A stretch of DNA of 45,577 nucleotides from Actinomycetota bacterium (GCA_009886035.1 VFJN01000010.1:1-45577), one strand, 5' to 3'; positions 30,707 to 41,456 are shown, numbered from the stretch's first letter. Numbers and translations: made by a program. The notes: generated from the letters alone by a model not told the origin.

Positions 30707-33700
30707 ATGGCAAACAAGGGCGAAAAGAGAAACGTTGTGAGTTTGAGGGCCTATTCAACAGTCGGGTCATCGGAGGCGGGGCGTCGAGCCCGTGGGGAGA
30801 CCCATGGGAAGGCGGGGACCTGGCCACGTTGTTTGTCGGCCGGCCTGTTGACCTTGTCGCTGTTGTTGGTTGCCGGTTTTGGCGCTTCGGGTTCCTCCGG
30901 CTCGGCTGCTGACGGTCCATTGGGTGCGGCGTTGGGGCGGGCACGGGAGGAGGGTTCGTATCGCTTTCGTAGCGAGGTGACACAGGTGGCGTCGCCGTTG
31001 ACGTCGGTGGTGGACGCGGGCCGGTCCGCATCCACCCAGTCGTTGGTGTTGGAAGGTGTCACCGACATCGATGCATCGGCAACGGAGCTGTCGGTGTCGG
31101 CTGACGGTGGCGGTCAGCCGTTGGGGTTGCGGATCGTAGACGGTGTGTCGTTTAAGCGCGATGGCGGCGGGTCGTGGGTCAAGGGGGCCGACCTAGGGGC
31201 TGACCAGGGTGCGCTCCCTGGCGACCTCATGGGCTACTTGGGTGCGGCGCGCGATGTGGTTGATCAAGGTGTGCAATCCAGTGACGGGCGCAAGTTGACG
31301 CGGTACGCGTTCGGGATCGATCCCAAGGCGTTCGCCTCGCTGGCTGCTGAGCAGTCGCAGCAGGCCGGTCGGCCGGCGTCGGCCGCCCCGGTTGCCATGA
31401 CGGGTTCGGGTGAGTTGTGGGTCGATGGCGACGGGTTGCCGGTGCGGCAGCAGTTGTCGTTGACATTCCCCGGCGGGAACGGCGTGGGTACGACGTCGAC
31501 GCAGATCTCGGTTGAATTCTCGGAGTTCGGCACCGCGAAAGTGCCGGGAGTGGCTCGTGCGTCGTCGTCATCGTGGCGTGTCGACGTGCTCGGCGGCGTT
31601 CGGCTCGAGGTGCTGCTGGCGCTGTCGTTGGTGATGTTGTTGGTGGTCGGGTTCGCGTGTTCACAGTGGCTCGGTTGGTCGATGGGATCGACGCGGTCGG
31701 CGTTGTCGATGCGGTCGGTGTCGCTGGTGGTCGTCGTTGCGCTGTTGGCCTCGTTGATGGTGTCCGAGACCGCCGACGCGGCTGCGCCCGCAAGGTCGTC
31801 GATGGTCACGGGTGCGTCGATGCGCAAACCGGTGGTGGCCCACTCGCGCGCTCCGTCTTTGGTCGATCCGCACCTCGACCGGCTGGCGTCGGCCGCTTTG
31901 CCGTCGTTGACGGGGCTGCAGGTCGGCGATATCACGACCGACACTGATGGTGACGGGCTGACGAACTTTGTAGAGCAGAGCATCGGCACCGATCCGGAGG
32001 ACGCTGACACTGATGGTGATGATATCGACGACAAAATCGAGGTTGATGGGTTCACGGTGGCGTGCCCAACGACTACGGGTGTGGCGGTGCGCTGGTTCGG
32101 TGACCCGTTGGTGCCGGACAGCAACGATGACGGGGTCGTTGACGGCTCGGAGTGGGGTGTCGACTCCGACGGGGATTGCACACCGGACGTGTTCGACGAC
32201 GACAACGATGGCGACAAGGTGCCCGACCGGGTCGACACGGCACCGTCAACGGTGCTCGGCAAGAGCATTGCGTTCGACGAAAAAACACCGTTGCATTTGG
32301 CGATCAAAGGCCTCGACGCCGTCAACAATCGGGCGACGTTCGTCGATTTCCAGGTGCTACCCACCGACGCCAGCCAACTGAAGTACGCGCCGCGCCCTGA
32401 CGGCACGCAGAGCCGTCTTAACTGGCCTGCCGACACCGGTGGCCAGATTCTGGACTTGAACAACACTGTTGATGACCAAGACGTCACGTTGATACCAATG
32501 TTGGAAATCATCGTACCGAAGGATCACGTGCTGCCATCGGCCGCCGATCTCAACGCAAACAATATTAAAGTGGACGACGCTGCGAAGGACGGCAGCCGAA
32601 CGGTGTATGTGCCGTTGACGGTCGTGCGTGATCCCGACAGTGGCGTCGATGTTGCCCTGGGTGGGCGCATGTTGTACTCCTCGAACGCAGATTGGAGTGC
32701 CGCGCAGGACGTGAAGTTGTTGTGGCTGGTACAGGTGAAGAACGACGTGCCATGCGATGCCGGTGCTGCTGACGCTGTGGCCAAGGGGTGCAAAAAAGTC
32801 GGTGACTCCGCCGTCGGTTACATCTACAATTCGCCGCAGATCATGCAGGCGTATTACGAGCCCTGGACATTGACCGGGTTGACCGTGAACGAAGAGCATG
32901 GCACGGACATGGCGGTCATCTACGAAGACCCCGCAGCAGATAACGACGTCGACAGCCACGTGCCGACGTGGGCTCTCGAGCAGGTGCTGACCGAGCGGAT
33001 GTTGTCGGCGACGCCGGGCACCGACACCTTCGAAATCACGACCGACAACATCGCCGGGTTGATCGATCGCGACCTCAACGGGGGGTCGACGCTGTATGGC
33101 CTTCCGAACATCTTTCAAGTCAAGGTCGACTCCTACCGAACCATGGACGAGGCCGTCTTCACGACGGCGAGCGATGTGCTCCCCGACCTGGTCGCCCGTG
33201 TCTTCCCGCCTAACTCGGTCGCCCCGCCGTTCATGCCGTTGGTCACCACGGCGTACTCGTCGTCGTCGCGCAGCTTCGGTCTGGACGCCGGCAGCGGGTA
33301 CGTCGATGTCGCAGCAAATGCAGTAACGATGTCTTTCACGCCGACGGACAGCGCACTCCAGGGCATTCCGACCCAGACGGTCGGTGCTGTCAAGTGGAAT
33401 CCGTATTGCCTAGCCGGGGCCCAGGCCGCTTGGGTGCCGTGCGGCGCTGACGAGGTAGTCGCCGAAGTCGACCGCCAGTCCGCCGGCGAACCCATCTACG
33501 ATCCCGACTTCTCCCCTGGCGATTACCCCGGCGGTCCAAACGTCGTCCCGCCCGACGTTCTCATCGACGGACCGGCTCCGGACCTCGCCGAAGGCCAGCG
33601 ACAGTTGGCTCTCGTGCACGCGGTATCGATGATGACCGGGCGTTCCGTCACGACCCAGATCACCACGACCGATAACACGGTCACCGCGCTGCACGAGTCA

Positions 33701-36700
33701 TACGCGACGGGCGAGCGTCTTAGTCGCGCCGGCGCCAAAATCGGCTTGTTAGGTGGCGAACAGGGTTACAAGGCTTTCGCAGGTTACCGGTATCGGGAAA
33801 GCCTGAAACTGCTTGGCGCGGAGCTGAGCAGACGAGCACAAAATACCAGCCTCAAAAAGTTCATCGGCGCCCGGTACGCTCTTGAGAGCTTCTCGGCCCC
33901 GCAGAAGCTGGTCGACTCGATCGCCGATAAAACAGTGATCAACCGACTCGTCGGCAGCCTGCGGACGATGTCAACCGGGCGAAAGGTCGGGGTCGCAGGT
34001 GGCGGCATTCTCGCAGTGCTGGGCCTCGGGGTGACCGTCGCGCTCGTCGACGCGCAAGACGACCAAGCACCCAATGAAACCTCCATCGCCAGTTCGACCG
34101 TCAAGACCGTACTCCTCGGATCTAGCATTTTCTTCGCGGCGCAGGCAGCCTCGGAGGTGATCGCGGTCGCAAAGGCGCTCAACGGGGTCAATCTCACGAG
34201 GAACCTGCTTGGTGCATCGACTGCCAAGTACCTGGGCCTGTCAATGAAAGGGGCCGCGGTCAGTGCTGTCGTCTTCGCCACCATCACCTGGGGCTTTTTC
34301 ATCTATCAGATGACGAACGCCGGAGTCACGGCGTTCAGCTCGGAGTTCAACGCGGTCCTCGCCGAGACGATTGCGACAACGTTGTATATCGCGTTGCTAA
34401 CGGTCTTGTCGCTCACCGTGGTCGGCAACTTGGTCGTCGCGCTGATTTTTGTGGTGGACGCGATCATCGGCGAATTCTGTGAGCTCTCCGACGGCAGCGA
34501 TTGCGCCACCATTTCCTCCGCGGTCACCGATGCGATCACGATCGTGTTGTACGGGACCTCGCCAATGATCGATGTCAACGCATCGGATCTGGTGTCGGCG
34601 AAGGCACCGAAGATCACCTTGAGTAACCCGGATCTCGGTTTCGTGGCCGGCAATGCAGCATCGATTTCGGTGCCGGTGGAGACCACGGTCACCCATAAAA
34701 AGCCCGATGCGTGGCAGATGGCGTTCTACACGTGGATGTACTCGCGATCTAACATCCAATCAGCCGACTTCGAATACGGGATAAGCGCGCCGGGCGAAGT
34801 GACGCAACCCGCTGCCGTGGGACCGGGAACGTGGGACAGCGTCACCGCCCAGGGCAGCTGGTTGGGCAAGGACCTGTACCGGGCGACCCGGAGCGAGACC
34901 GTCGAGATCGCTGCGGCCGACGTAGTCACCTTCGACACCGCCGGGTTGAACCAAACGTTCCCGTACACGCTGAACTCGGCCTACACGGTGCCGACGTTTG
35001 AGTGCTGGACGGTGCCGCTACCCCCACCGATTCCGTTCGTGCCCGTGTGCTACTCCCGCACGCTCGACGACACTACGTCGAGCGACTTGACACCGTTGGT
35101 GTACGACATCCTGCCGAAAACATTGTCGGCGTTGTTGACCACGACCACCGCGCCCGACGGCGCGGTGAGGTTGGCGTGGGATCCGGCGTTCGAGCCGATG
35201 ACCGACGTCGATGGCGACGGGCTGTTGGCGGCACGAGACGGCGGGTTGGATCCCGACGACACCAAGGTTGACACCGACGGCGACGGGCTGACCGACCGGC
35301 GCGAGCTCGAACTTCGTGCCGCCGGCACTGCGGTCGTGCCTGGATCGGCAGATGCCGACGGTGACGGACTCACCGATCTCGACGAGGTTGCGTACGGCAC
35401 CGACCCGTCGGTGGCCGACACCGACAACGACGGCTTGAGCGACGGCGTCGAAGCCCGCCACGCCGACAGCGCCGGGGGTGTGAGCCGTGTCGCCGGTGGT
35501 TGGGACATAACCATCGCCAGCCGCACGGTACGCGTGTACTCCGATCCGTTGCTTAGCGACTCCGACTTCGACGGCATCAGCGATCAGGGCGAGAAGGAAC
35601 TTGCGGCGCTCACCGATCCGGCTGATCGGGTCGACGAAGCGTTGCGCCCATATCACCCGGGCGTTGTGAACACGCCGCCGATCGGCATCACGCTCGACGT
35701 CCCGGGGGCGTCGGGGTTCGTCGCAGCCGGCGATACGGTCGACGTCGCAGCCGAGGTGACCGCATCGGTCGCGCTCGCCCCGAGCGTGCTCGATGTCACC
35801 GGGAGTGACGGGCAGGTGATGCCACCAGCGCTGCTCGATTTCGACCCCGGCACCTTCGCCGGAACCCAGGTCCGCCAGCAGACCATCCCGTTCACGGTGC
35901 CCGGCGGCGTCCCGTCGGTCACCGTCAATGCCGGTGTGCGGGCCTGGTTGCCCACGACCGGCCAACCAGTGACCTCACTGGCTACACGAACCGGAACTGC
36001 TCAGCTCCCTGTCAACTTTTTCTCCGGACTGTTCCCGCGCTCTGCGGACTCGACCAACCAGTTCGTGATCGGCGCCACGCTCCCCGGCACGATCGGCCCG
36101 AACGGCCCGAACGGCCCAGTCGTGCGGATGAATCCCCTCGCCACCGGTGAGCGATCAACGCTCGGAGGCGACGCCTATCCCGGAGCTGCTGTGTCATCGA
36201 GTGCGTGCAATGACGAGGGGACGTGTACGGCCCTCTGGATCGCTCCGAGCAGGCGAGAGGTCCTTGCTCGGACCGTTTCGGCATCCGGACAGATCATCAG
36301 AAACTGGACGATCGACGCCAACAGTGAAGACTCATTCTCCGGCGTGTCGGTAGCCAGCGACGGGCAAGGTTTCGAAGCCGCCTGGCAGGGCAATGGCACG
36401 AGCTACTTCGGTCTGGAGAACCCATCGATCTTGCCGTTCTCCGCGCCGCAGGTGCTGTGGGCGGGTGACCGCTATGTCGTGATCGGCCGGGACTATCCCA
36501 GTTACGACAATCCGTTTCCGTCCGCACTCTTGGCATACGACACGTCGACCAACAAGCAGATCGTGCTCGGCCAGTTCGACTTGCCATTTTCGACTCGCTT
36601 CGCGTACGACCCAGCAGCCGACGCGTTGCTGGTCGTTGGGCACGCCCTGGGTCGGACATTCGATGGGGTGGGCCCTATCGACGGTGTGCTGTGGTCTGAT

Positions 36701-39700
36701 TTTTCCACGCGATTGAACTGCTCAGTGGGTTGCGCACAGCCGACCAAGGCGAGGTTGTTCGATATCGACCGCTTCAGGGACGACTACTACTGGGGTTCCG
36801 CCATCCCGGACGTGTCGTTCGACCCGGTGAGCAAGCAGTGGGTCGTGGGTGTCACAACGCTCTACCAGTTCCCTTTGAGGCGTACTCCTACCGAAGTGCG
36901 GTACTTCGGGCGGACTGATCTGGCCCGCGGTGCGACCTGGACAGGAGATAGCACCCCTTTGAACGAGTTCCGGAATGTGGCGTGCCCTGCGCCGTCGGCG
37001 TTACCGGTCGTCGAGCTGGGCTTCGAAGAACTGCCAGGAGCGACGCGATTCGCCGACAGCGCGCGCCCAGGGCTCGAGGCGGGCGCCGCAGGTGGCTACA
37101 CAGCACCGCAGGCCGGTGCAGCGGGTGCTCCAGACGCGACCAGATCACATCTCGCGGCGCGGTTCGCCAACACATCAGATCGGTTGACGGTGGACACCCC
37201 TTCGCCGTTCCGCGACCCGACTCCGGTGTCGCTGGCGTTCTGGGTTCGAGTCGATCCGTCGACATCGCCTGCACCGTTCGAGATGGCCTGGGACTCGGCC
37301 AGAACGTTGCGGATCCGCCCGGACACCGGTGTGGTGAAGTGGCAGTGGGGGTTGAAGTCGGTACAGAGCTCGAAGACGCTCAACGACGGCAATTGGCACT
37401 TCGTCGTCGCTACACATTCTCCGACGACGCTTCGCTTGTCGGTCGACGGCATCGAGACGACGACATCGGCAGTCGGCTCGGAGACGTTCGAAGGTGTCCC
37501 TGAAAGCATGGATGTTTCAGGTGGCGGGTCACCCGTGACGGTGGACCAGCTGCAGTTCTACAACGCGGCCCTCGGCACCAAAGCGATCGAAGACCTGACC
37601 AACGGTGCAACACCGCAGTGCATGATGCTCATGCGGAACCCGGATCAAAGCATCGGTCAGTCGTTCTGGACCACCATTGCGTCCGTAACCTCCGATCCGC
37701 GTGGCGGGTTCCTGTCGGCGTCCGCGTCGCTGAAGCTGCGAATCGACAATGCTGCTCCGACATCGACCGTGGTGGTGCCTTCAGCACCGATCGGGGCCGG
37801 CACCTACCTGCTGGCCGGCACAGCCAACGATGGGCTCGACGGTTCCGGTGTCGCACAGGTCGACGTGCAAGTCGACGGCGGCGCCTGGGTATCAGCCGAA
37901 GGGGCCGAGAGCTGGGTGTTGCCACTCGACCTGAGTGACGGCAGCCATCAGATCCGTACGCGTGTCACCGACGCCGTCGGCAACAGCGCCACGTTTGGGC
38001 CCACGGTGTTGCAGGTCGACCTGACCGCACCGTCGGTGGCCCTCGTTGCGCTGGACCCAGCGGTGAGGCCGGTCACCGACGTCACGACCGGTGAGATGAC
38101 GGTGACCCTGTCGGGCACGGCATCGGATTCGGTGAGCGGGCTCGCAGGCGGCCGCGTCGAGGTGCGCGTCGTTCCGGCGGATGCCGGCGATGTGCCTGCG
38201 GCGTGGCAACAGGCAACCGTGGCCGGTGGCCTGTGGTCGATCGACTACGTGGTATCGCCGACCCCTCGAGATATCTCGGGCGGCTACTCGGTGAGCGTCC
38301 GTGCGGTGGACTCGGTTGGTAACGCCACCGGCGACCAGGCAGCGTCAGCGGCGCTGGTGCTGGATTCGGTGGCACCGTCGGCATCGCTGTCGGCGGCGAA
38401 GCTGACGTTGGGTGTTCTGGCCGGCGGGACAGTACTGACAGGTGACGTGTCCGACGACGGTGTTGGTGTGGCATCGCTTGAGGTGTCATTCACGCCGTTG
38501 GAGTCAGTGGTCGATCCGTCGTTCGATCAGGCATCTCGGGTGTGGCTGCCCGCTCAGCTTGTGTCATCGTCCTGGTCGCTGGCGGTGCCGTCTGATGTCG
38601 AGGGGTACTTCCAGATCGATCTGCGTTTGCGTGACTCCGTGGGAAATGAGCGGATCACTGATCGGGCCTGGAGCGGCATCGTCGACACGCGGGCGCCGCG
38701 ACTCAGCCTGACCGTCACACCGACGGGCAAATCCCGCCCGAAAGCACAGCGTTACGAGATCTCCTACGCCTGTTCTGCGAAGGATCTGTTCCTGGACGCG
38801 AACGCGTTCACGTGCCCGGGAAGTACGGCGGGACCGCTGGTGCGCGGCTTCCTTGATCCGTCGCCGCTGCGCGAAGCGCTCATGATGCTGTTCCCCGATC
38901 AGCCGATCCTGACCGATCTGTCGAGCACGTACGCGCTGTGGGAAAGCAGCGAGAGCCCGGATGTCACAATCAGCGCCTGCGACCTATTCGGGAACTGCGC
39001 CACCAACGCTGCGCCCGTCAGCGCGGCGGTCAGCAAGATGAGCGCACAGTCCCTTTTGCCAGCAGGACAACTCGCAACGCTTGCGGCTGCGCCTGTCGCT
39101 GTAGTCGTCTCTCCGACGGCTGGCCAGAATGTTGCGGCCAGCGGCTCGGTCGAGGTGGGGGTCGCTGTCGAGTCGGACTCGTCGATCAAGTCCGTAAAGT
39201 TGTATCTCGACGGTGCTCTCGTGACGACGCGTAACTTCTCAAGTGGCGTGGCAAAACTTCATGAGGAGGTCATGCCCGCTGCGTTGGCCGCCGGTGGACT
39301 TCACACGGTATCGGTGTCGGTCGAGGACTGGGGTGGTGCCACGGCAACATCGGGAAGCACCGAGTTCTTCGCCGACGTCAAGGCACCGACTGTCACGCTG
39401 GTCTCGTCGCCGATCACCCTTGGGCGCACTTGGGCTGTCGGGACCGATTTCCTTCGGTTCTCGGGAACGGTCGTCGATGACGGAACCATCGCCGCGGTGC
39501 AGTTTAAGGTCGGTGACGGCCGCTGGTCCGACGTGTCCTTCGGGGAAGGTCTCTGGAGTACTGCCGTGCAGGTGCCGGGCGCCGATGGCTCGACACTTGT
39601 GTACACCGTCCGTGCGATCGATCTCGCCGGTCGGATCGCCGCTGTCGGGGGCTCCGCCAGTGTTGACCTGGCCCCGTCGGGGGCCACGCCGTACGCGCGA

Positions 39701-41194
39701 CCTGACACCAGGATCGCGAATGGGCCGCCGGCGACCGGCTCGGGTGATACCTCAACGTTCACCTTTGTCGGCACTGCCGGCGATGGCGCGGTGGCGGCGT
39801 TCAACTGCCGTCTCGACAACCTCCCTGCCGAGAAGTGCGCCACACCGTTCACGCTGTCGGATCTCTCCGCCGGCAATCACGCCCTCACTGTGACCGCCAT
39901 CGACGAGTTGGGCTACACCGACCTCACACCCGATACGTGGACCTGGTCGGTGGCAGCCAGTGGTCCGCAGGCAGTCATCAATTCCGGCCCGGACCGTACG
40001 ACCGACCGGCGCACCGCCACCTTCGGTTTCGGCCTGACCGGAGCGACGTTCCTTTGCGCCCTCGACGGTGGAACCTTCGCCTCCTGCGCCAGTCCGGTGA
40101 TGTACAGCGATCTCGCCGATGGCGCTCACACGTTCGAGGTCCGCGCTCTTCGTGACGGAACCACCGGAACCGCGGTGTCGTTCGGATGGCGCGTAGTCAA
40201 CGCCGCTCCGATCGCCGTCGACCAGAACGTGATCGTCAATCCCCCCGACTTTGCGGGGCGCGCCGTCACCTTGGTGGCCCGCGACGTCGATCCGGTCTCC
40301 TACCGCATTGTGAAGCGGCCCCAGCATGGCTTCCTCGAAGGCACCCCGCCGAACATCACCTACGTTCCGTTCAGCGGCTACGTCGGCACCGATAGGTTCA
40401 CCTTCGAAGCCGACGACGGCCAACTCATCTCCGGCCTCGGCACCGTCGACGTGATCGTTCAGAAGGTGCCGGCGACGTTGTCCTATACGGGTACGTCGGG
40501 TGTGGCGTCGGGGTCGTCGATGACATTGTCGGGGTCGGTTTCGCCGAACGTGTGCTCCTCGGAGGGGATCATTTACAAGGTGAACGGTGTGACGGCTTCC
40601 GCGGGGATTTTCCCGGTGACTGCAGGGACCCTGTACGAGATCGAGATGAGCTACAGCAATCCGAACTGCGAAGCGCCGTCGGTGTACGCGATCGTGCTGG
40701 CCGGCTCGACCGGCGACTGGTCGAATGGTGGTGGTCAGTACAACGTGTCGGGGGCGGGGAAGATCAACTTCGGCTACACGGTGCAACGGACCAAATCCAG
40801 CACGGGCGCGACGCTGGTGTCGGGACAGATGCTGTGGAACAGCCAGAACGGCAAGTTCCGGTTCAAGGGCCTGGTCACCGGGTTCATCAAGACCACGACC
40901 GGGTGTACCACCGGAACGGTCTGTGGCCAGATCATCGGTACCGGCACCCTGCGCACCCGCGATGTCAACGGCGATTGGGTAGTGGTGGGTGAGAAAATGT
41001 CGTACAGGGCTTCGGTGGTCGATGCCGGATCGGCCAAGGTGTGTTCGAGCAAGAGGTCGTGCACGACGGTTGCCAAGCCGGACTTCTTCGGCCTCAACAT
41101 CCTGGGCTCGACATTGAAAGGGGAGCAAGAAGCGGACCCCGGGGTTGCTCCGCCTACCGTGCAGTTGAGCGGCGGCAATATCGTCATCAGGTAG
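30707..41194 (+). CDS. Giant (3,495-residue) multidomain exported/membrane-anchored protein
   Basis: Order, approximate residues: TM/signal helix 42-60; an LppX/LprG-like region 65-290 (LRIVDGVSFKRDGGGSWVKG, then GELWVDGDGLPVRQQLSLTF); two more TM helices 299-356; thrombospondin-3-like calcium repeats 410-515 (TDTDGDGLTN); a beta-rich region; a block of four to five hydrophobic helices 1095-1260; calcium repeats again 1499-1625; a propeller-like stretch ~1800-2080; a LamG/concanavalin-like domain 2100-2300; Ig-like modules 2345-2990; two PDT-type Cys-containing repeats 2995-3165; a cadherin-like module (GYVGTDRFTFEADDGQ) to 3250; and a Cys-containing C-terminal domain. Likely an adhesin or surface-machinery protein. 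ATG 30707 lacks a clear ribosome site; GTG 30737 is an alternative. Probably controlled by the divergent TetR. Confidence 0.85.
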   Translation: MANKGEKRNVVSLRAYSTVGSSEAGRRARGETHGKAGTWPRCLSAGLLTLSLLLVAGFGASGSSGSAADGPLGAALGRAREEGSYRFRSEVTQVASPLTSVVDAGRSASTQSLVLEGVTDIDASATELSVSADGGGQPLGLRIVDGVSFKRDGGGSWVKGADLGADQGALPGDLMGYLGAARDVVDQGVQSSDGRKLTRYAFGIDPKAFASLAAEQSQQAGRPASAAPVAMTGSGELWVDGDGLPVRQQLSLTFPGGNGVGTTSTQISVEFSEFGTAKVPGVARASSSSWRVDVLGGVRLEVLLALSLVMLLVVGFACSQWLGWSMGSTRSALSMRSVSLVVVVALLASLMVSETADAAAPARSSMVTGASMRKPVVAHSRAPSLVDPHLDRLASAALPSLTGLQVGDITTDTDGDGLTNFVEQSIGTDPEDADTDGDDIDDKIEVDGFTVACPTTTGVAVRWFGDPLVPDSNDDGVVDGSEWGVDSDGDCTPDVFDDDNDGDKVPDRVDTAPSTVLGKSIAFDEKTPLHLAIKGLDAVNNRATFVDFQVLPTDASQLKYAPRPDGTQSRLNWPADTGGQILDLNNTVDDQDVTLIPMLEIIVPKDHVLPSAADLNANNIKVDDAAKDGSRTVYVPLTVVRDPDSGVDVALGGRMLYSSNADWSAAQDVKLLWLVQVKNDVPCDAGAADAVAKGCKKVGDSAVGYIYNSPQIMQAYYEPWTLTGLTVNEEHGTDMAVIYEDPAADNDVDSHVPTWALEQVLTERMLSATPGTDTFEITTDNIAGLIDRDLNGGSTLYGLPNIFQVKVDSYRTMDEAVFTTASDVLPDLVARVFPPNSVAPPFMPLVTTAYSSSSRSFGLDAGSGYVDVAANAVTMSFTPTDSALQGIPTQTVGAVKWNPYCLAGAQAAWVPCGADEVVAEVDRQSAGEPIYDPDFSPGDYPGGPNVVPPDVLIDGPAPDLAEGQRQLALVHAVSMMTGRSVTTQITTTDNTVTALHESYATGERLSRAGAKIGLLGGEQGYKAFAGYRYRESLKLLGAELSRRAQNTSLKKFIGARYALESFSAPQKLVDSIADKTVINRLVGSLRTMSTGRKVGVAGGGILAVLGLGVTVALVDAQDDQAPNETSIASSTVKTVLLGSSIFFAAQAASEVIAVAKALNGVNLTRNLLGASTAKYLGLSMKGAAVSAVVFATITWGFFIYQMTNAGVTAFSSEFNAVLAETIATTLYIALLTVLSLTVVGNLVVALIFVVDAIIGEFCELSDGSDCATISSAVTDAITIVLYGTSPMIDVNASDLVSAKAPKITLSNPDLGFVAGNAASISVPVETTVTHKKPDAWQMAFYTWMYSRSNIQSADFEYGISAPGEVTQPAAVGPGTWDSVTAQGSWLGKDLYRATRSETVEIAAADVVTFDTAGLNQTFPYTLNSAYTVPTFECWTVPLPPPIPFVPVCYSRTLDDTTSSDLTPLVYDILPKTLSALLTTTTAPDGAVRLAWDPAFEPMTDVDGDGLLAARDGGLDPDDTKVDTDGDGLTDRRELELRAAGTAVVPGSADADGDGLTDLDEVAYGTDPSVADTDNDGLSDGVEARHADSAGGVSRVAGGWDITIASRTVRVYSDPLLSDSDFDGISDQGEKELAALTDPADRVDEALRPYHPGVVNTPPIGITLDVPGASGFVAAGDTVDVAAEVTASVALAPSVLDVTGSDGQVMPPALLDFDPGTFAGTQVRQQTIPFTVPGGVPSVTVNAGVRAWLPTTGQPVTSLATRTGTAQLPVNFFSGLFPRSADSTNQFVIGATLPGTIGPNGPNGPVVRMNPLATGERSTLGGDAYPGAAVSSSACNDEGTCTALWIAPSRREVLARTVSASGQIIRNWTIDANSEDSFSGVSVASDGQGFEAAWQGNGTSYFGLENPSILPFSAPQVLWAGDRYVVIGRDYPSYDNPFPSALLAYDTSTNKQIVLGQFDLPFSTRFAYDPAADALLVVGHALGRTFDGVGPIDGVLWSDFSTRLNCSVGCAQPTKARLFDIDRFRDDYYWGSAIPDVSFDPVSKQWVVGVTTLYQFPLRRTPTEVRYFGRTDLARGATWTGDSTPLNEFRNVACPAPSALPVVELGFEELPGATRFADSARPGLEAGAAGGYTAPQAGAAGAPDATRSHLAARFANTSDRLTVDTPSPFRDPTPVSLAFWVRVDPSTSPAPFEMAWDSARTLRIRPDTGVVKWQWGLKSVQSSKTLNDGNWHFVVATHSPTTLRLSVDGIETTTSAVGSETFEGVPESMDVSGGGSPVTVDQLQFYNAALGTKAIEDLTNGATPQCMMLMRNPDQSIGQSFWTTIASVTSDPRGGFLSASASLKLRIDNAAPTSTVVVPSAPIGAGTYLLAGTANDGLDGSGVAQVDVQVDGGAWVSAEGAESWVLPLDLSDGSHQIRTRVTDAVGNSATFGPTVLQVDLTAPSVALVALDPAVRPVTDVTTGEMTVTLSGTASDSVSGLAGGRVEVRVVPADAGDVPAAWQQATVAGGLWSIDYVVSPTPRDISGGYSVSVRAVDSVGNATGDQAASAALVLDSVAPSASLSAAKLTLGVLAGGTVLTGDVSDDGVGVASLEVSFTPLESVVDPSFDQASRVWLPAQLVSSSWSLAVPSDVEGYFQIDLRLRDSVGNERITDRAWSGIVDTRAPRLSLTVTPTGKSRPKAQRYEISYACSAKDLFLDANAFTCPGSTAGPLVRGFLDPSPLREALMMLFPDQPILTDLSSTYALWESSESPDVTISACDLFGNCATNAAPVSAAVSKMSAQSLLPAGQLATLAAAPVAVVVSPTAGQNVAASGSVEVGVAVESDSSIKSVKLYLDGALVTTRNFSSGVAKLHEEVMPAALAAGGLHTVSVSVEDWGGATATSGSTEFFADVKAPTVTLVSSPITLGRTWAVGTDFLRFSGTVVDDGTIAAVQFKVGDGRWSDVSFGEGLWSTAVQVPGADGSTLVYTVRAIDLAGRIAAVGGSASVDLAPSGATPYARPDTRIANGPPATGSGDTSTFTFVGTAGDGAVAAFNCRLDNLPAEKCATPFTLSDLSAGNHALTVTAIDELGYTDLTPDTWTWSVAASGPQAVINSGPDRTTDRRTATFGFGLTGATFLCALDGGTFASCASPVMYSDLADGAHTFEVRALRDGTTGTAVSFGWRVVNAAPIAVDQNVIVNPPDFAGRAVTLVARDVDPVSYRIVKRPQHGFLEGTPPNITYVPFSGYVGTDRFTFEADDGQLISGLGTVDVIVQKVPATLSYTGTSGVASGSSMTLSGSVSPNVCSSEGIIYKVNGVTASAGIFPVTAGTLYEIEMSYSNPNCEAPSVYAIVLAGSTGDWSNGGGQYNVSGAGKINFGYTVQRTKSSTGATLVSGQMLWNSQNGKFRFKGLVTGFIKTTTGCTTGTVCGQIIGTGTLRTRDVNGDWVVVGEKMSYRASVVDAGSAKVCSSKRSCTTVAKPDFFGLNILGSTLKGEQEADPGVAPPTVQLSGGNIVIR

Positions 41195-41456
41195 TACCTG
41201 AGTCGCTCGAGTCCCCTGGCGTTGAGACGACGTGGTGTCTGGTGTGGACGGGAAGTTCGATAGCAGTCCTAGAAGGTCCACCATTTAGCTGCAGTTGAAG
41301 GTCCAGGGTCGGAGGGTCTCCGACAGGGTCGAGGTTCAGCACGAGATCGAGGGTCCGGTACACCCGGGCCCTCGTTTCGCGCTCGGACTCGGCGAGGAGC
41401 CCCGCGATGCCAGCGACGAGCACGCACCACCATTTCGGCCTAAGTTGCCACGGGCT
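41187..41456 (-). pseudogene. Probable serine-recombinase C-terminal remnant
   Basis: The minus strand is open from 41456 (after a TGA at 41457-41459) to a TGA at 41187, giving LRPKWWCVLVAGIAGLLAES, then ERETRARVYRTLDLVLNLDP and a strand-rich tail. The 'charged helix - (V/L)Y..L.L.L..DP' pattern recalls the last domain of large serine recombinases. No catalytic N-terminal domain is present, so this would be the tail of a lost gene. It overlaps the end of the giant gene by 8 nt and fills the 299-bp gap before the methyltransferase gene, where I see no other gene. Confidence 0.35.

Noticed and set aside
31930-32250. Repeated GAC/GGC-rich units as a CRISPR or DNA repeat array
   Set aside because: They are codons for DxDxDG calcium-binding repeats inside one reading frame, with no constant repeat or spacer lengths.
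39752-41284. A 510-residue antisense frame over the end of the giant gene
   Set aside because: Shadow of the sense gene; no start signal and no recognisable motif.
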